From assembly GCA_964030785.1 (NCBI GenBank), contig OZ034968.1, positions 39,019,186 through 39,083,185 of the forward strand: DNA of 64,000 bases, in the 5' to 3' direction. Numbering within the stretch: position 1 is the first letter of the stretch; every line of letters starts with the position of its first letter. The stretch comes from Siderastrea siderea (lineage: Eukaryota; Cnidaria; Anthozoa; Scleractinia; Rhizangiidae). Below the pieces are notes generated by a model. That model was not told the DNA's origin. It searched no databases and worked only from the letters and a program-made list of their open reading frames with translations. Below are positions 1-10,841 of this stretch, piece by piece. A program made the position numbers and the translations under genes.

Positions 1-523
1 ACGAGGAAATCCACGTACCCCACTGACAGACGACGTAATATAATTTTAAGTACAATCACTTTTTGTTAGCTGATTTTAAGTCCTTGTTAAGTCCTTAACA
101 TCGCATGAATTGTCCCGCGTTTTGCTCGGTAACAAATTTGTACTTACACGGTACTAATTAAACCTCTCATATGAATATTTTTTTTCTCTTTGTATTCTTA
201 ACCGATTTCTAAGTTTAATACGCCATTTGAAAGGTACGAAAATGTAGATTGTACTGCACGCAATGATTTGGAATTGAAGGGATGCTAAATAACCCAAAAA
301 TTATGGCGTGTTTGACTGAGTTAGTGTCGGTTTGTAACGCGATCCAGACAATGCCTTTGCGGAACTTTCGCGGCCAGTAGGCTATAAACCTCTCACGTAA
401 TATTTTTTCTCCTTCTATTATTCAACCGATTCCTAAGTTTAATACGCCATTTGAAAGCTAAGAAAATGTAGATTCTACTGTACACTGATTTAAAGTTGAA
501 GGGATGTTAAATAACCCATTAAA

Positions 524-563
524 TCTTATGGATTGTTTGACTGCAGTCAAACAATCCATAAGA
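524..563. repeat. 40-bp perfect palindrome inside satellite unit 2
   Basis: A perfect 20+20 bp palindrome centred on CTGCAG. The other units read through this place without any palindrome, so it arose inside unit 2. Confidence 0.9.
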
Positions 564-607
564 GTCCTTGTCGGTTTGTAACGCGATCCAGACAGTGTCT
601 TTGATCA

Positions 608-1735
608 TAGCCTGTTCCAGGCGTTCAGATAGTGGAGCGCGAGCGAAAAATAAAGCGAGCGAAAGAGCGGGAAAAAACGAGGGGAGACTGGGGGAGAGGA
701 CGAGGGAACGCCTGTGAAATTAATTTTAAAAAGCCCATGCCGCCCACTTTCGACCGCCGACAGCGGCAGAGAAACATGAACCCAAGGTCATGTCAAAGTA
801 AACAAGAAAGTTATGTAATTATGCTCACCGAAACTCCCGAGTTTGAAGCGTTGGGAAAAGTACTGGTGATGTTTAAGAAATCTGACATGCCGAATGGCCA
901 TTGCAAAATTTTCTGCGATACGGAAAGGCAAATGTCATCTCCACTACTGGACCAATAAAGGTAACGAGAATCACAGTCGACTTTATATACACATCGGTAT
1001 ATCAAATTGATGAATAGAAAGCTTTTCACTCTGTGACGGAATGAACTTCGTCGTCCTCATCGATTGCGATGGCTACGATATGTTTGTTGTTGTTCTTTCC
1101 TCCACTCCTTCGACAGCAGGCTTTCATGACTTTCATAAATGATCTAGCCGATCCATTTCTCCTGCTTCTTTTTCGTCTACTTCGATAGCCAGCGCTCTAA
1201 TACCAATGCTTTGAAGCTGTTCTACTTGGTCTTTCATGATTACGACAAGCGGAGTGACCACAACTATCTTAGAAACAGCGTTTCTTTGCAATGCGTTGAT
1301 TAACCTTGGAAATAGTTGAAAGATCAAGCTATTTCCAATCCTGTTGGAAGAATGGTGGTGAGACCTCTTCCCAGAAACACGTTTTGAAGACAATCTTGTT
1401 ATTCCATTTGCAAAGTATCCACATTTGTTAAATAGTTAAGCGCTTGCCGTAAACAGATATTTAACCGTGCGTGACTGGATGGAGGATGACCTTCGCACGG
1501 GCACGCCATATCGCATTTCTTGTCTGCGTCAACAACCCTCCGGTGTTGACAGGAGGTGTCAAATTTGGCCAATCAGAGGGTATACCAGATTCTGGTATAC
1601 CGGAACGGCTTCCTTTGAGAAAATTTCACAGGCGTTCCCTCGTCCTCTCCCCCAGTCTCCCCTCGTTTTTACCCGCTCTTTCGCTCGCTTTAGTGTTCGC
1701 TCGCGCTCCACAATCTGAACGCCTGGAACAGGCTA
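608..1735. mobile_element. TIR transposon carrying a RecQ-like fragment (MULE-like, non-autonomous)
   Basis: Terminal inverted repeats of about 115 bp (608-721 and 1621-1735) match at roughly 95% and end in TAGCCTGTTCCAGGCG. The flanks are CTTTGATCA (599-607) and CTTTCATCA (1736-1744), a 9-bp target duplication with one mismatch. Long TIRs with a 9-bp duplication fit Mutator-like elements (MULEs). No transposase is present. The interior holds a minus-strand RecQ helicase fragment and an open plus-strand stretch (632-958) that begins inside the TIR and resembles nothing I know. The superfamily assignment is inference from TIR and duplication length only. Confidence 0.75.
1133..1440 (-). pseudogene. 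RecQ-family helicase fragment (decayed)
   Basis: The minus strand encodes a piece of a RecQ-type superfamily 2 helicase. It starts just after the Walker A region (G-N-S-L-I-F-Q-L-F-P, where RecQ proteins have GKSLIFQLP) and runs through V-V-V-T-P-L-V-V-I-M-K-D-Q-V-E-Q-L, which matches motif Ia (SPLxSLMxDQV). The reading frame breaks around the Walker A site, its Lys is replaced by Asn, and the DEAH box, helicase C-terminal, zinc-binding and HRDC domains are absent. It cannot be an active helicase. It lies wholly inside a TIR element, so it is best read as a captured or inherited gene fragment. Confidence 0.75.
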
Positions 1736-2110
1736 CTTTCATCACACAGCGCTATGAACCTCTGACATAGATTATTTTTCTCCTTCTAGTCTCAACCGAT
1801 TCCTTAGTTTAATATGCCATTTGAAATCTAAGAAAAAGTAGACTCCACGGTACGCAGTGATTGGAGTTGAAGAGGTGTTAAATAACCCAAATCTTATGGC
1901 GTGTTTGACTAAGTTAGTGTCGGTTTCTAAAGTGATCCAAACGATCTCTTTACACAGCGCTATAAACCTCTCGCATAAATAATTTTTTATCCTTCTATTC
2001 TCAACCGATTCATAAGTTTAATATGCCATGTGAAAGCTAAAAGAATGTAGTTTCCAGCGTGCACAATGATTTGGAGTTGAGAAGATGTAAAATAACCCAA
2101 ATTTTATGAC

Positions 2111-2800
2111 GTCATATTATATTACGATCGAGCGGCAGAAAGTCTTCCATTGAATTTGCCATCGATTCCCCGTATCAGAGAAAATACATTAAACCAGAGA
2201 ACGGCCAGTTCGCTGGGAAAGCTGAGTTGTCCAACCACAGGACTTACTACGAGGCACGGAAGACTACAACATAGAACTTTCTTCTTCTAATATCGTGACA
2301 ACGCTGCTACACAAGCTTGCCATTTCACACGATGTTCATCGCGTTCAAGTCCAAATGTGAGATCACGTGGGCAACGACCGGTGATAATATAGTTGATCGC
2401 GAAGCATTATGGGCGGACCTTTCTTTCCTCCTTGGCGTCGAATCATGATAAGCAAATCGCGTTTTAAAAACACTCATGTGCACATTGCGGTAACAGTCGG
2501 CTAAACACCGATTCAAGACATTTATTTATCAGTCAGTTTCAGACGTCCGCACATGCCCGCAATGCGCGGGCCGTTTATTCAATTTGTTTTGGTTATCAGC
2601 CGATTTTAGGAGAGCATTTGTTCTGAAAAATGAAATATGATTTATTCGGGCGCAGCTGGTCTGGACAAAACCTCCGCCAAACTCCTTAGTGAATGCCCCG
2701 ATCTAATGTGCGAGTCGCTATCTGATTAATATTTAATCAGTGGTTAAAAACAGGGTTATTTTCTAACAAGTGGAGGCCTACTCTGGGACCTTACGTCGGC
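2111..2800. other. Unassigned spacer
   Basis: No supported gene. The short open frame on the minus strand (2325-2516) has no recognisable domain. Confidence 0.5.
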
Positions 2801-2804
2801 GTAA

Positions 2805-2955
2805 CTTTTGGCGACCGACTTTAGGCGATTTTAGCCGACTTAAGCAAAATTCGCCAAAGCATTATGGCGATTTTAAGCAATTTTAGGCGACTTAAGGCAA
2901 TATTGGGCGACTTAAGGCGATTTTAGGCAACTTAAGGGCAATTTTAAGTAAATTG
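2805..2955. repeat. Minisatellite, 'ggcgattttaggcgacttaa' type
   Basis: Degenerate tandem copies of a roughly 10-13 bp motif alternate between GGCGATTTTA and GGCGACTTAA over about 150 bp. Confidence 0.8.
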
Positions 2956-4330
2956 AGGGTGTATTCTAACTGGCCCTGGCCCAACCAGCAACCTCGAGGA
3001 CCAGGAGTTGTCCTTTGTAAGACCTCTGCCCCCACGCCCTCTTTTGATGAATGTAACAAACTAAATTTGAACGTGCACAGGTAGTGAAGCCCCAGCCATC
3101 ACACATTCACTTTTTAGACTGCGGGCCTTACCATCAGAACAAGGTCTCATGCCCAGATCTTATTATTGACACTCGACTCACTAACATAACACTAAACAGA
3201 CTTGAAGTGAATCAGTCAATACCAAGGTGTGATGATTACTGTGAATTGAACTGAGCATGCTTTATGCCCACAAAGAAAATGATCACAGCTGGAATTGCCT
3301 GATACATAATTCATCTAGTTGACACGAGAATTTTTTTTTATATTAACCATTAAACTTAAAATACTGCAATAATATAACAAGAACAGTCATCATATCAGTC
3401 ATGATTATGTTTTCAAATATATACACATCAACAGATGAGATGACATGCATAAAAGTAATGCTATGTTGCCTACACTGAAAACATAAAACTTAGATTTGGT
3501 AACCTTCCAGGACACTCCAGGGCACTCCAAAACAGCTTGGGTCTTTTCAGAAACTATAAATTGTAATCAATTGGCTGTTTTCCTGTCACGTAAAAATAAT
3601 CCACGAACACTTTTGGAAACAAAGGGTATATTTCTCCGCAATGTGACTTGCCTTTGCTTTTCATACTGCTGCAAACTTGAGCATCATCTTGAATACAATC
3701 ACCAGCTCAACAAAAGTAAGAGTCCTGGACGATTCCACCGACCCGCGTTTTGCCTGTCACTCAAACAAATGATCTTCTCTTTAGCTGGCACAATACGGTA
3801 GCCCTATCCAAAATTCGTTATCAACAACCATATTTCAAAACGCAGTAGAAAAAAGACTCATGGCATTCGCCATCTTTCATTCCTCTCTACCCACGATTCC
3901 TTTTTACCCAGTATGCTCGTTCCCAGCTCCACGCTTCCTTTCAAACATGTGCATTTGTTTACCAGGCTCCGAGATAGAACTTAATTTCCGGCGCTAGCCT
4001 CATTGGAAACGACATTTCGATCTTCCCAGTGGTCGATTACAGGAAAAATTTGATAACCAAGAATTGTAATGACAGCCGCATGGAAATTTGCGGTCTTTAC
4101 ATGTGTTTGTGCACGAGAACTGATCTGATAAGATGAGCGCCTGGCCGATTTTTGTCTGAGATGCTTGAAATTCGTCCCAGCTAACCTCAGGTGTATTTTG
4201 TAGTGGATGTTTCTTTGTATTGTCTGTGATTTCTGTGGCTGTAAAAGGTTATGAGCGGATAACTTATGAGCATTTTTCTGTCTTCTATATCCTCTTTAAA
4301 ACCCTTACATTTTCATTCAATATCACCCGT
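2956..4330. other. Unassigned spacer
   Basis: No recognisable gene. A 101-codon open frame at 3496-3801 (+) has no known motif and I do not call it a gene. Confidence 0.45.
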
Positions 4331-4334
4331 AATG

Positions 4335-4557
4335 CCCCCTGAAGAGACTGTATTCAAACCTGCCTTATTGACTGTCTACGTGGAGGTTCATTAGATGTGG
4401 TGTGCCCCATGGCACAATTCAAGGCCCAGTCATATTCCTACTATACAGTAATGACTAACCACAATGCCATCATTTACGCCGGCAAGGATACAAGGGACAT
4501 CAATGAATGTCTCTACCAGGATTTGAAATCTGTACATAAGTGGCTGTTTCCTAACTA
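4335..4557 (+). pseudogene. Non-LTR retrotransposon reverse transcriptase fragment (5' part)
   Basis: Frames on the plus strand read G-V-P-H-G-T-I-Q-G-P-V-I-F-L-L-Y-S-N-D, the LINE reverse transcriptase block GVPQGSxLGPLLFLLYIND. A frame change then leads into I-I-Y-A-G-K-D-T and I-N-E-C-L-Y-Q-D-L-K-S-V-H-K-W-L, typical of CR1/L2-like RT just after the catalytic FADD segment. The catalytic segment itself is degraded. The reading stops exactly at the TA target of the MITE at 4558 and resumes after 6639. Frameshifts and an internal stop make it dead. Confidence 0.8.
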
Positions 4558-4743
4558 CAGTCTCGGTCAATAATTATTGGGACATTTGACACCTCTGAGG
4601 ACGATACCCATTCCCCCGTTCAATGTTGTACAAACTGCTGGCGTTTCTAACAGAAAATAGCACATGTTCTAGTCTTTTCAACATTGCAAAGGGGGGAACG
4701 GGGAGAAGTAGACAAGGTGTCCCAAGATTATTGACCGACCCTG
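4558..4743. mobile_element. TA-target MITE, copy 1 (mariner-like)
   Basis: A 186-bp element with imperfect TIRs (CAGTCTCGGTCAATAAT against CAGGGTCGGTCAATAAT), flanked by TA on both sides (4556-4557 and 4744-4745). The TA target and CAG/CTG ends fit a non-autonomous Tc1/mariner element. A second copy in the same orientation lies at 6452-6637. Confidence 0.85.
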
Positions 4744-4745
4744 TA

Positions 4746-5816
4746 TAACGTTAAAAAGGCATATAAAATGTCACGTCGTCATAGGAACCGACCTTAAAAT
4801 GTCTGTAAGTTTTTAGTGGTGGAAGTTTGTAGTAAGCTGTGTGTTTGCCGTCTTTTATTGTAAATTCTTTTTAACTTTTTTAGACTGGGCCCTTGAAAAA
4901 AGGGCAAAACGTTGGGGTGCATTTAATGTAATTATGAATGCTTAGTAAACTTTGACAGCACGTCAAAGTTTCCGTTACGAATATAATCGCTGTGCGACAG
5001 TCTGTATTTACTCCGTACTGTCAGTGGTTATGTTTCTCAGTCAACTGCGTTGATTTCGTAAATCTAGGAAGTGAACTGCTGCTGTGATACGAAATTGTAG
5101 GTTTCATTTTAACAGGAAACCACCATTAGGCAACGCAAATGGATGCAGTTGCGAACACTTTTCAGGCACAAAGAGGGTGCATCTCTCTTCTCAGTAGAAG
5201 AGTCGTCTGAAGTGTTTACTTCAGGTGGCGTATAGTCACAGTACAGTAAATATCGTGCCCTCTCCCCGCTGCTTCAGTGAGTTCATTCCTGCACCATCCT
5301 AAAGCAGGTGAAAACTTCTAGGGAATAAAATACATAGCGCTAAGTAGGTCTTGTTTGTCAGTTACAGGTCATGCGCGACAAACCCGGTGAAAAGAACTAA
5401 TGAACTAACGGTTCACCATTTCACTGCCCAAAAAATTACATTGCTATTAAACTTCCTTTCTTAAATTAGATTTCTTTGAAATCTGCTAACAGCGTAGAAA
5501 GTATTTTAAGGCAGGAAAAAGGATTAGAAGCCAAAGTGTTTTTAGGGGAGATTGTTTTTATGGTGAACCGTCACTTTGACAAGAGATTATAATTGGTAAA
5601 CAATTTCTATGTTTTTAAGACGGTTCACCATTTTGAGTGAGCACTGTGCAACTTGTACTGGACAAATTAACAAATCCATCACACGCAGCATTCTACATAT
5701 TCTAAAGAATCGTTCTTTGGGAATGTAGCGCTATTGCACATCCCAGTGTTGTGAAATTGATGTGCGAAATGGTGAATCGTGGCGCTCTATAATAAAAAAA
5801 ATAATAATAAAAAATA

Positions 5817-5860
<44 letters not shown>

Positions 5861-6450
5861 TAATAATATTTAACCAGGGAGCCCACTCGCCTTGGCGGTT
5901 TTCAGTGGGGCCCTGCAAATTATAATAAAAATAAAAAATTGAAAACCAAGAAAAGAGATAAAAATTGATATTATAATATAAAAACTAATTTTGAAATACT
6001 ATAACAATTAGATAGGGCGTAGTTGACATGTATGACATGTACTTCATGTACCGGAAGTGCCTTGTTAGCGAGAGTTTGATAGACTGAAAGATAAGTCGTT
6101 CTTTGTACATGAATACGTTCAGATAATGGAAGATTTGGACCATTTGCTCACGCTTTTTTTGTTCCGTAAATATTAAACCCGAGCGCGGGTATTACTATCG
6201 ATGCGATCTGTACAAACCATGATGGTAAGATTTTATTTCCACTGAATCAACATTTCTCGCTGTGTATTTTTTAAAATATACTTTCAGCCTAAGTCATTCT
6301 AGAATGTCTTGGAACACGTACTTTCACGTTTCATTTGGCATTCTTGCCTTGAAAACCCCGAAATGACGCTCTTAACGTCGGGACGCATTTATCTCACTTT
6401 AGCGTGACTACAACGCCTTGTCTTTAAAATGCCCTGTTATCGCTTATCAC
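4746..6450. other. Segment trapped between two direct MITE copies
   Basis: A 1.7 kb segment with no supported gene. It holds a (TAA)n microsatellite near 5815-5870 and a nearby 'accagggagcccactcgcc' stretch that looks like a dispersed repeat. It separates two halves of one LINE reading frame. Confidence 0.6.
5788..5870. repeat. (TAA)n microsatellite
   Basis: An uninterrupted run of AAT/TAA triplets, seen directly. Confidence 0.95.
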
Positions 6451-6451
6451 A

Positions 6452-6637
6452 CAGTCTCGGTCAAGAATTCTTGGGACATTTGACACCTCTGAGGACGATA
6501 CCCCTTCCCCCGTTCAATGTTATACAAATTGCTGGCGTTTCTGACAGAAAATAGCACATGTTCTAGTCTTTTCAACATTGCAAAGGGGGGAACGGGGAGA
6601 AGTAGACAAGGTGTCCCAAGATTATTGACCGACCCTG
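6452..6637. mobile_element. TA-target MITE, copy 2 (mariner-like)
   Basis: Same length and orientation as the copy at 4558-4743 and only a few differences from it. The right flank is TA (6638-6639) and the left flank is CA, so the left target base is mutated or was never TA. It directly abuts the resumed LINE reading frame. Confidence 0.85.
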
Positions 6638-6639
6638 TA

Positions 6640-7570
6640 GCATACTTTAACCTAAGTAAAACTGAATTCTTATTGATAACTTCAAGGCAAAGGCAAGTTA
6701 ACTTGATTGACATCCTGTGACTCCCGTCTCTTGTTATTAATAAATTCCCCACTGAGTAGGTTTCTTGAACAAAATTCCTTGGCGTACTTCTGAAAGCATA
6801 AACTGAAATACTCACATACAACATTTTTGTAAGATAGTTACTCCAGCCTTGAGTGCAATTAAGGACATTAGAAGTCTTGTACCATTCCACACTCTTCTGA
6901 ACATTTCTAATGGGTTGGGGCAAAGCCCTTGTTTGATTACAGTAGCACAGTGTGGAAATACTGCGGTAATAGTCACGCCCATGAACTCCAGAAACTGCAA
7001 AACCGTGCGGCTTGTATCTTGTTGTCTGGTCCTTATTATTCAAATGTTACTGACTTGTTCCAAAGGCTAAATTGGAATACCTCAAGGAACCAGAGGCTTT
7101 CTACCAAAGTTATTTTGACTTTCAAAACCTTAAATGAAGAGACTGACGATTATCTATCATAGATTTATTAATAATAAAATGAGGTTGGTCCTTCCACAAC
7201 CTCGCACCGATAATTTTCCAAACATTTGTGTTTCATCGATGAATAGCCTTTCTACTGAAATTAAATCATCCAAGACTTCAAATGAATTGAAGAGCGCTTC
7301 AGGCGATTTAACTGGCTGGTTGCCAATTAATTTCCGCGACGCTGTGCTAGCTTTGAAATGTATGACCAGCTCCACCCCTCATATCTGTCATCACAGTTTA
7401 CGAAAAAGGGTCGTGTGACTCGAACTTCGGAGCTTCTATAAATTGCTTTATTTAAGAAAAAGAACCTTTTTCTAATGCTTTTTCTAATGATTCCCTCAAA
7501 CTAAGCGACTCTGTTGCCGCTTTCAAACGCAAATTAAGGGCTAAACAGCCCGTAGTCAATTTGTATTGTT
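6640..7570 (+). pseudogene. Non-LTR retrotransposon 3' part, two joined LINE tails
   Basis: The LINE interrupted at 4557 resumes with N-L-S-K-T-E-F-L-L-I-T-S-R-Q-R. It continues in shifting frames through I-K-D-I-R-S-L-V-P, Y-S-S-T-V-W and H-E-L-Q-K-L-Q-N-R-A-A to L-P-Q-P-R-T-D-N-F, the conserved C-terminal tail of CR1/L2-like RT proteins. From about 7310 a second tail of another LINE type follows (F-R-D-A-V-L-A-L-K-C-M, then L-S-D-S-V-A-A-F-K-R-K-L-R in another frame near 7500). Many stops and frameshifts are present, so neither part is active. Confidence 0.75.
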
Positions 7571-8640
7571 TGTTTTATCATTATTACTATTTTATCGTAT
7601 CTCATTGTACATTTTTAATAATTTTATTGTAGTTTCATTATAATTTTAATTGTCACTGAAGACCCCCTCCCACGAGCGTCAAGTTGAGTAGGCGTAAAAT
7701 TACACGGAATCCCTGCAAAACAAGACTTTTTGTTTGTATTTATTTGTATTTGTATCTGAAGTACGACATAGTGCGATTTAGTGAGAATATACAACGACCC
7801 ATACGGAAGGGGGACGAGAAAGATTTTTCCCAGGGAAATCTCTTCAATTTTTATTATCTGTATGTTTTAGCCTTCAAAACCAAAATACCTAAACTTTTCA
7901 GGATAACATCTTTTATCATGTTCATTCACAGGACATTACTGATTTCATGGTAAAACAAGCCCAACTATGAAAGCTATGGTGGCCAGTTTTTGATTGTAAA
8001 ATTACTGAGATACGCGCGTTCTGAATGGTCAAAAACCAATTGACTAGTTTCACGGTAGACCAACAGAAAACAGAGCGAATCTCACAAATAAATCCTTTCC
8101 TTTTTTTCTTTAAGCCGAGCATTTTATTGTCATATTTCGATGTCATTTATTGTTCACTTTGAGTTTAGGATTCGTTAGCTTTACTTTTCTGTGTATATAT
8201 CGAGACTGGAAACAAGTAAACTTTTTAGCATAACTGTTTTGTCATGAAAGATGTTATTCATCGTGGTTTGAAATGATAGTTCAGTTAATCGTTTGTCTCA
8301 GGATTTAGTGACTAAATAGCACCTGAATAAATGACTAAATCGTGAGATAAACGGTTAACTGAATTGCCATAATTGTTTTATTAGATGGTACAACGCAAAC
8401 AAATGTACGTACACACTACCTTCAGACCTCAACTTACAACTGAGAATTTAAGGATGTACGGGTGAAGAGTAATTGAATATAGAAGCATAAAGAGTAGCAT
8501 TGAAAATTAGCTATGTACAACTGACGAGGAACGGTGTACAGAAGTATAAAAACAGAGGAACGTACGTCTATTGAATGAAAATGTCGACTACATTTACAAA
8601 CAAATTCATGAGAGGGATGTCATGTTTCTAAGGTAAAGAC
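7571..8640. other. Unassigned spacer with one hairpin
   Basis: No supported gene. Inverted arms of 29 bp at 8281-8309 and 8333-8361 (a few mismatches, 23-bp loop) could be a very small MITE or a structured RNA. Confidence 0.5.
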
Positions 8641-9425
8641 TCTGAAAAGGGGTGGAGTTGGGAGGGAGGGAGGGGGGGAGTTTTGTAAAATCAATTTGCT
8701 GAATAGGTGTCCACTTAAGGGGGGTTGAAAGATTTAAGGCATCGTGGGGGAGTAGGGTGTGTCAGTCATGCTTTCTAATCACGTGGGCACGCTTCAACTG
8801 AAAACTCGTGGCGATGTGCCTGTCGAAGCCCGTAAATCGGACAACAAACTCAGCAAAAGTAAAAATCCCTTTAAAGAGTGCTTAACTGCACGAGTGTATG
8901 TTTCAAGGAGATGTATGTTCGTGTGACTGGCTGAAACAGAATGCAACAAAGATTTTACTGTGTAGTTTTGTAAATGGGATATTCGTGAAGCACAAATGTA
9001 TTGCCTCTTTTTTTAGTTATATGCTCATCAATGTTTACGCATATTAAAACCTGTTTTGTGGAAATCACGTACAGTATTTAAATGGTTAAAACTTTTTGTG
9101 CCGAGAAATTGACCTCATCTTTGGTAGCCCCTACCGGTGCCTATCATGTTGGATGCTAAAGAAATTTTTTGAGGCGGCCAGGGTTTATGAGCAAGCAGAG
9201 GTGTAGTATAAATGGAGTGGAATTGTCGTCTGAGCTTGAATTTCAGGAGGTCTGCCCACTTAAAGTTGGTTATTTTAGATCCTGGAGCTTTAAAATGGTG
9301 TCCGCTTCCATTTACGATACGTGGCCGCTTACAGGAGTATGTAGAGTTTTAGTGGAGAAATCGCCGGGACCGCAGTTTGGTGTCCGCTTACGGGAGGTGT
9401 CCGCAAGGGAAGCTCGACTGTAATC
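8641..9425. repeat. Probable dispersed repeat with 'ggtgtccgctta' motifs
   Basis: Direct recurrences of a 'ggtgtcc(g/a)cttac/agg' motif (near 8707, 9297, 9380 and 9398), together with G-rich runs, look like degenerate repeat DNA. An 84-codon frame across 9169-9423 follows the repeat and has no domain. Confidence 0.4.
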
Positions 9426-10085
9426 AGTCGAAGTCTTTTTGATAGTATAGTGTGACCCACATTTCTATGATCTCTTTAGCAAGGGGATTAGAGCTTTTGA
9501 GACCGTGGGTATCATATTTCGATTCCTCAAAAGGGTTGGACTCCAATGTTTTCTAATCCACCATCGAAGAAATCTTTCCCTTTGTCTTTCTTAATCCATG
9601 TGGATTTTATGTCCCCTTTGCCACTTTAGGGGAAGCAAAAAAGAGATAGTTCGATTCTTTTATAAGAAGGTTGTAAAATCAGGAGATCGGTTACTTGAGA
9701 GGCGAGAAGGCTTGTTTTAGAACCGTACTTTTCCTACGTCTGCCTATCTGTTAGAAGCTAAACACCACTCAATTTGACAAATCTTTGATTTCCTTCAAAC
9801 TTTCTGTAGGAGACAAGGTTGGTATAGGATAAATGAAAATATATCTCTTTTGTTGGTAATCTTTCGAAGACCCGAGATTTTGAAGCAAATGTTGTTCACA
9901 TCCGGAGCCCTCAAAATCGCCCTTTCGTCGAGTAGAAATTAGCCGATTTTGGGATGTCTGCTGCCAACCATATATTTATCCGAACTTTCATACCAGTAAT
10001 ACATATCTCATGTTAATTTAGAAACATGGTGGAAAAAGTTCCAATTATCGAGATTTGTTGAAACGACAGAGTCTCAAACTGGCCA

Positions 10086-10841
10086 ATGTTAACGATATCA
10101 CAGGAAGCGGGTCAAGTGGTGACACAAAAAAAAAGTTTCCCAAAATTCCGACTTACTCTGACAAGTTTGAGGCTAATTTTAAGTTCGCCTAAGGACTTCC
10201 ACAATAGGAGTGGCGCGCTACTCGTGGGAGAACCATGTATGCAAGAATTACCAATCAATTTACCCCAGCTGCCATATGCCAGACAGGAGGTAACAATGAT
10301 AGGAGAAATCCTAAACACCCAACCCCTCACTGGAAGTCAGGCAACAAAAAGTGAGGTGCTAAAACGAATGACTTCAGCTGCTTTAGTTCACATTGCAGCT
10401 CATGGATCAAAGGAAACTGGAGAAATTGCTTTGGCACCAAACCCCGGGTGGACATCCGAGTTTCCTAAAGAGCAAGACTACATTATGAGAATGTCAGATG
10501 TGCAAGCAGTTGGTCTTCGAGCAAGGCTTGTTGTGCTTAGCTGCTGTCATAGTGGTCAGGGGGAATTGAAGTCCGAGGGTGTGGTCGGTATTGCACGGGC
10601 CTTCTTGTACGCTGGAGCGCGGTCTGTTTTAGTGTCACTCTGGGCAATTGATGACGAGGCCACTATGGAGTTTATGAAACGTTTCTACCAACATTTGAGA
10701 AAAGGAAATAGCACCAGTGTGGCTCTTCACCAGGCTATGAAATCTCTTCGAGAGTCAGAGAAGTTCTTTGCTATGAAGTACTGGGCTCCATTTGTACTGA
10801 TCGGTGACGACGTCGCACTTAAATTTGGAGAAAATGAATGA
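10086..10841 (+). CDS. CHAT-domain peptidase exon (C-terminal part of a TPR-CHAT type protein)
   Basis: A 251-codon frame that is nearly all CHAT domain, a caspase/separase-like cysteine peptidase fold. The Ser-Leu-rich block (about residue 25) is followed by G-A-L-L-V-G-E-P (43-50), H-I-A-A-H-G-S with the likely catalytic His106, V-V-L-S-C-C-H-S-G with the likely catalytic Cys154, then [19 protein letters not shown] and the closing [10 protein letters not shown]. In related animal proteins this domain follows a long array of tetratricopeptide repeats; none is visible upstream, so this is either a 3' exon (an acceptor-like tatcacag lies at 10097-10104) or a detached fragment. The first 18 or so residues are doubtful because of an A run near 10125-10134. 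No disabling change occurs inside the domain. The substrate is unknown. Confidence 0.75.
   Translation: MLTISQEAGQVVTQKKSFPKFRLTLTSLRLILSSPKDFHNRSGALLVGEPCMQELPINLPQLPYARQEVTMIGEILNTQPLTGSQATKSEVLKRMTSAALVHIAAHGSKETGEIALAPNPGWTSEFPKEQDYIMRMSDVQAVGLRARLVVLSCCHSGQGELKSEGVVGIARAFLYAGARSVLVSLWAIDDEATMEFMKRFYQHLRKGNSTSVALHQAMKSLRESEKFFAMKYWAPFVLIGDDVALKFGENE

Larger units (their letters stand above)
161..2110. repeat. Satellite-like tandem array, four units, split by an inserted element
   Basis: Four related units of about 208-233 bp share the landmarks 'aacctct', 'ctcaaccgattc', 'taagtttaat', 'gccatttgaaa' and 'gttaaataaccc'. They begin near 161, 387, 1757 and 1965; the last fades near 2110. Units 2 and 3 are separated by the 1.13 kb TIR element at 608-1735, and removing it restores the spacing. 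Units differ by roughly 10-20%, so the array is not young. No coding sequence is visible in it. Confidence 0.8.

Noticed and set aside
632..958. 108-codon protein-coding gene
   Set aside because: It begins inside the 115-bp TIR, the Arg/Glu/Lys-rich start is only the GC-rich repeat translated, and the remainder shows no domain.
6447..7043. 198-codon minus-strand protein
   Set aside because: It crosses the MITE and runs antisense to the LINE tail, so it is a shadow frame.
9169..9423. 84-codon gene
   Set aside because: It overlies degenerate 'ggtgtccgctta' repeat DNA and has no recognisable motif.
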